Source of the DNA: Jimgerdemannia flammicorona
Lineage: Eukaryota > Mucoromycota > Endogonomycetes > Endogonales > Endogonaceae
Assembly: GCA_003990745.1 (NCBI GenBank)
Contig: RBNI01005163.1
Coordinates: 1 to 12,955 of the forward strand
Direction of reading: 5' to 3'
DNA length: 12,955 nucleotides
This document shows, in pieces, positions 1 to 7,026 of this stretch (positions within the stretch are counted from its first letter, which is position 1; every line of letters begins with the position of its first letter). A model generated the notes under the pieces. It did not search any database. It was not told the DNA's origin and saw nothing but the letters and a program-made list of their open reading frames with translations. A program made the translations under genes and the position numbers.

Positions 1-237
1 AAAAAAAAAAGAAGGATGGATATGGTGTGGGAGGCGTCCGCAGATTGGATGGGAGACATTGGTGATGAGGACTTCTGATGGCGGCCTGGGGCTGGTGGAT
101 TTCAGGTACTGACTGAAGGTGCTTCGGGGTTGATGGGGGCACCGACTGATAGAACTTGGTGAGGAAGGTTGGAGCAGACTGGCTATGGACAATTGGGAGG
201 TCTGGTTCTGCTCTCATAGTGAGGTATGGAAGGATAT
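1..237 (+). pseudogene. LINE copy A: fragment of ORF2 C-terminal region
   Basis: This fragment encodes the segment that follows the reverse transcriptase of an L1/Tad-like LINE. Reading from position 11, it gives EGW, IGWETLVMR, SDGGLGLVDFR and later LAMDNWEV and FCSHSEVWKD. These match the second LINE of the window at about 11087-11310 with roughly 85% nucleotide identity by eye. Two stops (TGA at 110 and 131) break the frame; at the second, copy B has TGG. Homology stops at about 237, where the gag sequence of a gypsy element begins in the same frame. The left edge is the window edge, where A10 replaces the AAGAAGATTATA of copy B. The rest of this LINE copy is not recognisable elsewhere in the window. 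Confidence 0.85.
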
Positions 238-613
238 GCACTCATGGTGCTTTGCTCAAGTACAAAGAAGAGCCCACGAAATCCTTGCTATACAAGCTCC
301 ACGAAATCAAGAACACAAGAAGGATAACCAAGATAGAAGAAATCCTACCAGGAGAAATGATCAAAAGAATGACCAAAGATATGATCAAAGATATGATCAA
401 AGGAACCAGCGAAACCCAAGAGGACCCAGACCTCCCACTGAGGATGAAAAGAGACAGCTCTGCGAAAAGGGATTGTACTTTATCTGCAAGAAGGCAGAAT
501 ATATCTCAGTCAAATGTCCTGAGAAGAGAAACAGATCAGGTGAACTCAGTAACCAGAATATTACTGTCATCGGAGAAGGTCCAGGAAAGAAGAACCCCGA
601 GAATGTCATCAAA
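238..613 (+). pseudogene. gag: Gag C-terminal fragment with degenerate zinc knuckle
   Basis: This is the tail of the structural (nucleocapsid) protein. After a basic, Asn/Asp/Gln/Arg-rich stretch comes the usual proline-rich linker and then a CCHC knuckle at 476-517. Only two cysteines survive (485 and 515). The first Cys position is Tyr (TAC at 476) and the Gly-His pair is Glu-Tyr (497-502), changes that C to T or G to A transitions from TGC and CAT would explain. The capsid part is absent. The reading frame is continuous on the left with the LINE fragment, giving an accidental chimeric ORF at 185-733. The knuckle is assigned by position and spacing, since half of its ligands are lost. Confidence 0.75.
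357..404 (+). repeat. Four tandem 12-bp units inside gag
   Basis: Four consecutive 12-mers (357-368, 369-380, 381-392, 393-404) are variants of ATGATCAAAGAT. They preserve the frame and encode a four-residue repeat (N/Y)DQ(K/R) just upstream of the zinc knuckle. The basic repeat would suit nucleic-acid binding. Slippage expansion is the likely origin. Confidence 0.85.
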
Positions 614-1021
614 GTACAGAAGATATGGTACAAGACTACCATCCCCACTAAGGCCCACCCAACCGATGCTGGTTATAACCTCTACAGCAGTCAAGACCTC
701 ACCATTCCACCAAGTGCCAATGCTACAGTGTGAACAGGGATTGCAATGCAAGCCCCCAAAGATACATACATCTGCCTTGCTGAATGAAGCAGCCTAGCTA
801 AAGAGTTCAACATTGGACTAGGAGGAGGAGTAGTTGACCAAGGATTTACTGGTGAAATCCATGTCATCTTGCAAAATTTTGGAGACACATCATTTGAAGT
901 CAAAACTGGCCAAAGAATTGCCCAAGTAATCATCAAAGAAATCCGTCAAGATCTTACCATTGAAGAAGTCCCCAAGCTCTCCCAGACAGACCATGACAAG
1001 GATGGGTTTGGATCTACCAAC
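614..1021 (+). pseudogene. dUTPase (trimeric type) domain of the retroelement polyprotein
   Basis: This domain would hydrolyse dUTP to dUMP and diphosphate and so limit uracil incorporation during cDNA synthesis. All five motifs of homotrimeric dUTPases can be read in one frame: motif 1 AGYNLYS (668-688), motif 2 with SSLA (788-799), motif 3 VVDQGFTGEIHV (830-865), motif 4 GQRIAQV (908-928) and motif 5 GFGSTN (1004-1021). Length is about 136 codons, close to the family norm. Two TGA stops (731 and 785) interrupt it; the second falls where motif 2 normally has the Arg of RSS. Motif 1 has Asn for the conserved Asp, and motif 3 has Phe where the uracil-stacking Tyr is expected; the catalytic Asp (836) is kept. 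It sits between gag and protease, an unusual place for a cellular-type enzyme in a Ty3/gypsy element. Confidence 0.9.
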
Positions 1022-1090
1022 AAACCTCCCAGTCAAAAGGTCACTACCATAAAGGAAGATGTTGAAAACTGGTACAAGAGAATTGCAGAT

Positions 1091-1207
1091 GGTTATGCAC
1101 TATGTGGATGATGCCCTCATTCTATTCGAATGTACTGCATGGAATATGTTGGTAAATGCCATGCATGCCTCTCCAAAGTTTTCAAAATGCAATCTGAGAA
1201 GCGTTAA
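1091..1207 (+). other. Cys-rich segment between dUTPase and protease
   Basis: In the gag-dUTPase frame, five cysteines fall within 22 codons (1103, 1112, 1136, 1157, 1166), including CHAC at 1157-1168. A TGA (1109) lies inside an apparent first C-x2-C pair (1103 and 1112), and a TAA (1205) closes the segment. The spacing of two C-x2-C pairs about 15 residues apart resembles a small zinc-ribbon-like module. It is followed by an acidic linker leading to the protease. I do not recognise a named family, and zinc binding is an inference from the cysteine pattern alone. Confidence 0.45.
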
Positions 1208-1339
1208 GCCCCACAGACTGAGGAACCCAAACATGACAAACCTCCTTGTGAAGGATGGGGAGAAACTGACTTTGAGGAGACTGACAGTAATTGGGACAAC
1301 AATGAGGATGAAGAGCTCAACACCATCAAGAAGGAGGAC

Positions 1340-1885
1340 AGTTGCATCAAGTTCACAGGCCAAGTCCACAGACAGAATGTCAATGTCTTGCTTGATAGTG
1401 GTACTACTGGAAACTACATCAGCACTAAGACCGCTAAGAGAATTGGAGCCCAAAGCAGACCAACTACTGAGAAAAGAAGTGTTATCTTCGGTGATGGAAA
1501 GACTGCACCATTGACTAAGATCTGTGAAGATCTCTTGCTCAAGATTGGCAAATATCAAGAGAAGTTGGACTTTAGTATTGTAGATCTTCCAGGACAGGAC
1601 ATCATCCTAGGAAAAGCCTGGTTGACCCAGCACAACCCAGATATCAACTGGAGAACTAATGATGTTAACCTGACCCATGAAGGCAGAAAGATCACCCTGA
1701 TACCCCAGGAAGGCACCAACCACCAAGGAATCGAAATCATCTCTGCCATTCAAATGAAGAGACTCTCTCGAAAAAAGGGAAACACCTACTTCATCTGTAC
1801 AGTACAAGAAGTCACTGAAGCTACAAGCAGCCCAATTCCAACAGAAGCTCAAGAACTGTTTGAAGAATTCCAAGATGTATTCTAA
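1340..1885 (+). pseudogene. Retroviral-type aspartic protease and linker to RT
   Basis: The protease would cleave the polyprotein into mature proteins. The active-site triad DSG is at 1394-1402 in the context VLLDSGTTGNYIS. The second conserved block, DIILGKAWLTQHNP (about 1598-1640), is the Ty3/gypsy signature around the flap and C-terminal dimer strand. The stretch continues through a linker to a FQDVF motif immediately before the RT domain. There is no methionine start because the domain is part of gag-pol. A TAA stop (1883-1885) breaks the frame exactly at the junction with RT. The domain itself has no stop between 1208 and 1882. Confidence 0.88.
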
Positions 1886-2830
1886 GACCCCCAAGGACTT
1901 CCACCCAAGTGCCAAATCCAACATGGAATTGATCTTATTCCAGGATCTGAACCCCCATACAAGAGTATCTACCAACTGGCCCAACCTGAGCTCAAGACTC
2001 TCAAGGATGAATTGACCAAACTACTGGCCCAAGGATACATTGAACCCAGCCACTCTCCATTTGGAGCCCCCATTCTATTTGTCAAGAAGAAAGATGGCTC
2101 TCTGCGAATGTGTATTGACTACAGAGCCCTCAACAAGATCACCATCAAGAACTGGTATGCCTTGCCCAGGATTGATGAGTTGCTACACTAAATCTTCAAG
2201 GCCAAGACCTTTTCTCTACTAGATTTGTAAAATGGCTACCACCAGATTCTCATTGATGAGAAGGACATTGAAAAGACAGCTTTCCGAACATGGTTTGGAC
2301 ACTACCAGTTCTGAGTCATGCCTTTTGGATTGACCAATGCACCAGCAACATTCCAGTATCTGATGAATGACATCTTTGAACCACTTCTCAACATCTGTGT
2401 CCTTGTGTATATTGATGATATACTAATCTACAGTGAGACAGTAGAGCTAAATTATACCCATCTCAGACAAGTACTGACCCTCCTGCGAGAACACTAGCTC
2501 TATGCCAAGATGAGCAAGTGTAAATTCTATCAAAACCAGATCGAGTACTTAGGACATATCATCTCTGCTGAAGGTATCAATGTAGACCCCCAAAAGGTAT
2601 CAGCCCTCAAAGATATCCCTATCCCTACTACCCTCAAGCTACTCCAGCACTTTCTGGGTATTGCCACCAAAGGTTTATTCAAGGATACTCTGCTATTGCA
2701 GCCCCACTGACTAGCCTGGCCCGCAAAGGAGTGAACATCAAAGCTGAATGGACCCCCGAATGTACCCTGGCTATGGACCACCTCAAGAGACTCCTTACTG
2801 AGACCCCAGTGCTGATTGCACCTGACCCTA
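1886..2830 (+). pseudogene. Ty3/gypsy reverse transcriptase domain
   Basis: This domain would copy element RNA into cDNA. Visible motifs are [32 protein letters not shown], the [11 protein letters not shown] block and the catalytic YIDD (2408-2419), which is intact. Stops at 2189 (TAA), 2228 (TAA), 2312 (TGA) and 2495 (TAG) lie where relatives usually have Gln or Arg. Around 2663-2673 the reading frame drops back one base: FLGIA is read in one frame and QRFI, GYSAIAAPL in the other, which implies a small deletion in the thumb region. In the block that follows ALNK, a Trp (TGG) occupies a position that is often Arg in relatives, again a possible C to T change. Confidence 0.93.
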
Positions 2831-3261
2831 CCAGACCATTCACCCTGACCACAGATGCCTCTGATATTGCTATTGGAGCAGTACTCAGTCAAGAAGACTG
2901 CCCAGTGGCCTACCTTTCCCAGAAGCTTAAGCCAGCTGAGACCCGGTATACCACCCATGAGAAGGAACTCCTGGCTATTGTCACTGCACTCCAGGAATGG
3001 CGCCATTTCCTCCTAGGACAGCCATTTGTGGCCTACACTGATCACCATGCACTGTGGTATATTCACACACAGCCTATGTTGACTCACAGACAAGCCTGCT
3101 GGATGGAAATCATTGCCAACTTTGATATGAAAATCAATTATATCTCAGGCAAAACCAACCGTGTGGCTGATGGCTTCTCCAGGTACATGGAAGATGAACT
3201 TGTCTTTATGGTCGAAGTAATTGGAGACCTTACCCAAATGATCAAGGATGGCTACCAGTAA
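2831..3261 (+). pseudogene. RNase H domain of Ty3/gypsy Pol
   Basis: This domain would degrade the RNA strand of the RNA:DNA hybrid. All four expected acidic positions are visible: Asp in TDAS (2854), Glu in EKELLAIV (2959/2965), Asp in YTDHHAL (3040) and Asp in VADGFSR (3169). There is no internal stop until the TAA at 3259-3261, which falls in the tether between RNase H and integrase. The following sequence continues in the same frame with the integrase N-terminus, so this stop is a lesion and not a natural end. Confidence 0.92.
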
Positions 3262-4179
3262 GACAGCCCCCTGATGAATTTCCTTCAATTCTGCCAAGAC
3301 CCAGAGGCTGAGGTCCCAGAACCCATAAGGCAAATGGCCAAGAGATTTATCTACTGTGATGGACTTATCTACAGGGACCATGACAGAGTGGTTGTACCTA
3401 ACAATGATACTCTGCGACTCAAGATCATGCAGGAACTCCATGATACTCCTGCAGCAGGACACTTTGGTTTCGAAAAGACCTACAACCTTCTCTCAAGAGA
3501 GTTCTATTGGCCAAAGATGACCAAGGATATCAAAGACTTTGTGGCCTCATGCGAGATGTGCCAAAGGTTTAAAAGTGGTAACAAGCTACCAGCAGGACTT
3601 CTGCAACTCTTACCTATTCCGAGTCACAACTGGGACCAGATTGCAATGGACTTCATTGTCCAACTCCCCAAGACCAAGGCAGGATGAGATGCCATAGTGG
3701 TATTCATAGACTGCCTAAGTAAACAAGCCCACTTTGCACCCACCAAGACCACTGCTACAGCACCAGAGATTGCTGAGATCTTTCTCAACCAAGTATTCAG
3801 GCTACATGGCATGCCTAGCACTATTGTATCTGACCGAGATGCCAAGTTCACAAGCAACTTCTGGAAGGCATTCTTCTTCCTCCATGGAACCAAGCTGAAG
3901 TTCTCTACTGCCTACCACCCTCAGACTGATGGTCAAACCGAGCAAACCAACAGGACTCTCAAACAGATGCTTAGTATCTTCTGCTGTTACAAGCAAAATG
4001 ATTGGGACAAGTACCTAGCCCATGCCGAGTTGGCCTACAATAACAGTCAGCAAACCTCCACAAAGAAGACTCCATTTTTCCTGAACCATGGTCAACACCC
4101 AAGGACCCCAAGTACTACTGCGAAATTAGTAGTCCCAGCAGTCCAAGATCTGGCCGAGACCATTTCTGACCTTACCTGA
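3262..4179 (+). pseudogene. Integrase: HHCC zinc finger and DDE catalytic core
   Basis: The integrase would insert the cDNA into the genome. The N-terminal finger is complete: His 3439 and His 3460 (HDTPAAGH), Cys 3550 and Cys 3559 (C-x2-C). The catalytic triad is intact: Asp 3649 (MDFIVQLP), Asp 3832 (VSDRDAKF) and Glu 3940 (TDGQTEQTN), giving D-x35-E. Two TGA stops are present, at 3685 shortly after the first Asp and at 4177 in the C-terminal region. The encoded residues on either side read straight on, so the two stops are single-codon lesions. Confidence 0.93.
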
Positions 4180-4728
4180 ATGACAAGAGATACTCTCATA
4201 GAAGCACAAGACTATCAGACCAAGTATGTGAACTTGAAGCGAAGAGAAGCCTCCTACAATATTGGTGACATAGTCATGCTTAGAACAGACCATCTCCACC
4301 CAGACACCCTGGCACAACAACCAGCCAAGAAACTCTGTGCTAGAAGAATTAGACCATATAAGATCATGGAAAAAATCAGCGAAGTCAACTACAAGTTGCA
4401 ACTTCCCCACAATATCCGAGTACACCCAGTATTCCATATTAGCCAATTGGTGGACTATCATGAAAACCTATTCTCTGAGCATACAGTTCCACCACCACCC
4501 CCAATTAGGATCAATGATCATGAGGAATTTGAAATTGAGGAAGTACTTGACCACAAGGTCTGCAAATATCCCAAAACAGTCAAGCACCTTTTTCTGATCA
4601 AGTGGAAGGGTTACCCCACCCATGACGCCACCTGGGAAAAAGAAGAAGCCCTGAGGAATGCATGTGAAGCCCTTCAGGACTATATGGAAACACTCACTCC
4701 CCAGCAAAGGAAGGAACTACAGCTCTAA
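4180..4728 (+). pseudogene. Integrase C-terminus (GPY/F-like) and chromodomain
   Basis: The segment starts with the integrase C-terminal module: NIGDIVMLRTDHLHP, then RRIRPYKIMEKI in the GPY/F position and HPVFHISQL. After a proline run (4489-4503) comes a chromodomain at about 4522-4695: FEIEEVLDH, LFLIKWKGYP, ATWEKEEAL. Three aromatic positions of a histone-methyl-lysine cage are present (Phe 4528, Trp 4600, Trp 4630), so targeting to methylated histone H3 is plausible but unproven. This defines the chromovirus lineage. The TAA at 4726-4728 is the natural end of Pol, since homology to the family also ends here. The segment itself has no lesion. Confidence 0.92.
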
Positions 4729-5302
4729 GTATTGGAGCGCATAGTGAGCAGAAGGATACTATATAGTTTATCCAGAAATATATAATACCAAACATTGTGA
4801 AAAAAAAAGGAACACTATGGATAACCAATAAGAAGATATCTGAGCAAAAGAACAATCTAGTACAGCACAGCAAAACGTATTTGAACAACTCCATTTCATG
4901 CCATCTGTATCATCTCTGCTGGATGATGACGGATGCTTCATATGGAACTTAGGAAAGCCAACAATGTCAAAACCAGTCTAAGTCCATCCATGTGACAGAT
5001 ATTGTTACTAGGAATTGCCTCAGATTACAAGAAAAGTCTATTTTCGAGAGGTTCAAACCCCCAGCCACAACAATGGGAGCCCTCGCCCTAGACAAGGATG
5101 GCCAGTTCTTGCAAATGTGCCAACCAGACAAAAAAAAAGTGGACCAAGACCTGTTAACTCTGTGTAACCACAACTACGAGTGATGAGAGCTTTGAAATCA
5201 GAATTTTCTCATGTGACCAGCACATGCCCCACTTACAGCAACAGGTCATACATTTTGCCAAAAAGCATGACTACAGGAAGGTCACATCAGATGCGTGAAT
5301 AA
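4729..5302 (+). other. Spacer between pol and ORF3
   Basis: No convincing gene was found. The spacer has AT-rich TATA-like stretches at about 4758-4790 and an A9 run at 4800-4808. The ORF3 frame is open backwards only in pieces (stops at 4764, 4950, 5181, 5184 and 5268). The piece 4992-5183 is 63 codons without clear similarity. It is most simply a non-coding or regulatory leader for ORF3. A longer, now-broken N-terminal extension starting at the ATG at 4923 cannot be excluded. Confidence 0.5.
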
Positions 5303-5317
5303 GTATAAATACCCTAG
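5303..5317 (+). promoter_or_regulatory. Candidate core promoter of ORF3
   Basis: TATAAATA at 5304-5311 lies in the string GTATAAATACCCTAG. The same string, with two extra C, surrounds the TATA box of the 3' LTR (6548-6564). It stands 65 bases before the ATG at 5376, which has A at -3, a good distance for an independent start of transcription. No upstream element was recognised. Confidence 0.55.
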
Positions 5318-5375
5318 GCAAGAATATCTTGCAACTCTTATCCCCCTCTCCTCACAAAGAAAAGACAAGACAAGA

Positions 5376-6203
5376 ATGCCTGCCACCTACTGCCAAACTG
5401 CCCGCCATAGCCAGCCCCTCCCAAGCCAGGTTGACTGCCTCTTTGGACACATCCAGGTTGCTATCCAAGGAAGGAACCGCCACTCAGAAGCCCTTAACCT
5501 CTCCAGCCCAGACCTAGGACAGTATGTCCTTGACTACCGTGAACTTATCGAAAGGACCTATCTTGCTACCAGCCACCTAGAAATCTGGCACAAATATGAA
5601 ATTGGTCACCAGCTCCTCCAACATACAAATGGCCTACCCACAGACCAGGTCTCTGACTGGACTCACCTAGACAGGCATGAGTAAAGACTTACCAAGAAGG
5701 TCCATCAAATCATGTGCCATGCCCCCTTCGCGATCCCCAACCTCAACTACATACAACTAAAGGACTTCCAGAACCTCTCTTTCCCTGAGGTTGATGCCCT
5801 AGAAGTCAAGATCACCCAAGAGGCCAACTCCTGGATCGCTCTCAAGTCTACTGACATCAAGCCTCACTGGAGCCCTCTCCTGAATGACAACCCTGACCAA
5901 TGGCTCCAAGGCCTCTCTGACCTCTTTGAAGGACCACCCATCCAAATGGATATTCCCAGGCATGAGGACCAAGAACCCTACTTAGATGGCCCCAACCGCA
6001 TCAGATGGAAAACCCCTACATCAGCACCTATCCCAATGCAAGAACCATTTGCAGACCTCATTGACTTCTCCATCCTGGACAGTGAGCCACCAGTAACCAC
6101 CCCCCCTGCTCCTGAAGAAGATGGTAACAACTCTGTGGAGGATTCCCCACCTTTCTCTCCCCTGGTTCTCAATTTCTCAATCAACGAGGATGTTGATTTC
6201 TAA
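5376..6203 (+). pseudogene. ORF3: unknown protein between pol and 3' LTR, one stop lesion
   Basis: This is a 275-codon reading frame in the position of env in other elements, interrupted only by TAA at 5682-5684, which reads as a CAA to TAA change. The frame can be extended back to about 5271 (GTG at 5295), but the ATG at 5376 follows a TATA box at a sensible distance. I recognise no family. There is no hydrophobic segment long enough for a membrane anchor and no signal peptide, so it does not look like an envelope protein. The middle is mixed and helix-compatible (for example LDYRELIERTYLATSHLEIW); the C-terminal 60 residues are acidic and proline-rich, ending INEDVDF. The stop codon touches the polypurine tract, which argues that the gene belongs to the element and is not a later insertion. 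Confidence 0.6.
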
Positions 6204-6214
6204 GGGGGGAAGGA
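6202..6214 (+). other. Polypurine tract
   Basis: This 13-base purine run, AAGGGGGGAAGGA, directly precedes the TG start of the 3' LTR and begins within the stop codon of ORF3. It would be the plus-strand primer after RNase H cleavage. Its position fixes the left end of the LTR. Confidence 0.85.
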
Positions 6215-6548
6215 TGTAATAGAGTGAACAGATGGGATGCAATGAATGACAAGCAATCACATGACCCGGGGATGATGTCATCATATGATCGAGTGTGATA
6301 TATGAATAACAAGTGACGAATGAACAAACGATGCAAATGAATGATATGGAAAACAATATTTAGCTTATCCCTGACAACCGGTGCCGCAGCAACAGTTGCC
6401 ACAGCTACTGATCATTGCCTAGTAATTGAGATCCTGATCACAAAGATATTCTTTATCAAAAACCACCTGACAAAGGTTGTAATCACAAACCTCATTATAG
6501 TTACCAAATTAGTCACTCATACTTAGTCAGAAATCACGGACCAACTTG

Positions 6549-6556
6549 TATAAATA
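6549..6556 (+). promoter_or_regulatory. TATA box of the LTR promoter
   Basis: TATAAATA is followed by CCCCCTAG. It lies about 335 bases inside the LTR and would place the transcription start near 6575-6590, defining U3. Confidence 0.7.
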
Positions 6557-6575
6557 CCCCCTAGTTTCCATCTAA

Positions 6576-6581
6576 AATAAA
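6576..6581 (+). terminator. Polyadenylation signal in the LTR
   Basis: AATAAA lies 20 bases after the TATA box, at or just before the expected start of R. It is suitable for 3' end formation of the genomic transcript and of an ORF3 transcript. Confidence 0.55.
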
Positions 6582-6735
6582 GCAGTTTTAGTTCAGTTCT
6601 TGATATAAGAATCAAGTCCCCTCCACACACACACATTCTCCTGAGTCTTAGTAATGACATCTAAGTGACTCTAGTGTTTCTGACTAAACTCCAGAAGCCT
6701 AGCTAACTTCTGCCAGAACCGAGACTGGTATACAA

Positions 6736-6849
6736 ATTCACAAAGACTTAAGTAAACCCATTGAACCTGAATTTCAAGGCGAATTCAGTCCATGCACAGC
6801 AAAGAACAAGACCCTCGGAATAGGGCACAAGAGAAAGACCTTTGAAAGA
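6736..6849. other. Flank between LTR and LINE
   Basis: This short stretch has no gene. If the LTR ends at 6735, it is host or older repeat sequence to the right of the gypsy element. Otherwise it is the end of the LTR. It closes with TTTGAAAGA, the candidate target-site duplication of the LINE. Confidence 0.4.
6841..6849 (+). repeat. Candidate LINE target-site duplication, left copy
   Basis: TTTGAAAGA here is repeated at 12313-12321, one base after the LINE poly-A tail. A 9-bp perfect match anchored at the tail is unlikely by chance in so small a search space, but TSD length for this family is variable. Confidence 0.5.
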
Positions 6850-6907
6850 TAAGATACTGCTGCTACATCTACTTAAAGCGAGTGCTTCCTCAACTGAAGG
6901 CTTCTTG

Positions 6908-6922
6908 GTACACATTGTGTAC
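6908..6922. repeat. Near-perfect palindrome in LINE leader
   Basis: GTACACA, one T, then TGTGTAC form 7-base arms with a single central base. It lies about 105 bases before the first in-frame ATG of ORF1. It could be a regulator-binding site or a small hairpin, or chance; nothing else supports a role. Confidence 0.4.
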
Positions 6923-7026
6923 TAAGTCTCTAAGTAATAGTCCACTTCCCTAATTATCCAAAGGATAAGAGAGGGATAGAAGTGAGAGTTATTACAGCTG
7001 GGGAGAGGACTGCTGGTGGCACAGCT

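Larger units (their letters stand above)
238..6735 (+). mobile_element. Chromovirus (Ty3/gypsy) LTR retrotransposon, 5'-truncated and inactivated
   Basis: The domain order gag tail, dUTPase, protease, RT, RNase H, integrase, chromodomain, extra ORF, polypurine tract and 3' LTR identifies a Ty3/gypsy element of the chromovirus lineage. Gag to RT lies in one frame (positions 2 mod 3). From RNase H to the chromodomain it lies in the frame one base earlier, after a small frameshift near 2663-2673. The 5' LTR, tRNA primer-binding site and most of gag are missing, so the left boundary at about 237 is a deletion or recombination junction and not a natural end. The coding strand is A/C-rich. Twelve in-frame stops lie in gag-pol, so this copy cannot be autonomous. 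Confidence 0.93.
6215..6735 (+). repeat. 3' LTR of the chromovirus (right end uncertain)
   Basis: The LTR begins with TGTAATAGAG straight after the polypurine tract. A right end at TACA (6732-6735) would give a TGTA...TACA terminal inverted repeat and a length of about 521 bases, with U3 of about 335 bases before the TATA box. Other TACA tetramers (for example 6863-6866 and 6909-6912) are possible ends. With no second LTR in the window, the boundary cannot be proven. A (CA)6 microsatellite lies at 6624-6635. Confidence 0.7.

Noticed and set aside
156..797. 213-codon + frame across the LINE/gypsy junction
   Set aside because: The dUTPase and gag motifs are all in the neighbouring frame; this frame shows none.
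1059..1514. 151-codon + frame beside the protease
   Set aside because: DSG and the acidic linker are in the other frame; this is a shadow.
731..4179. Programmed stop readthrough as the reason for the gypsy stops
   Set aside because: Twelve stops of all three kinds lie inside catalytic domains; random lesions explain them better.
4992..5183. 63-codon frame before ORF3 as a separate gene
   Set aside because: It starts at GTG, has no recognised features, and is in the ORF3 frame with several stops between; kept only as a possible remnant.
5376..6203. ORF3 as a viral envelope protein
   Set aside because: No signal peptide, no membrane segment and no fusion-like or Cys-rich ectodomain is visible.
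6624..6635. (CA)6 as a functional repeat
   Set aside because: A short microsatellite, common and without further support.
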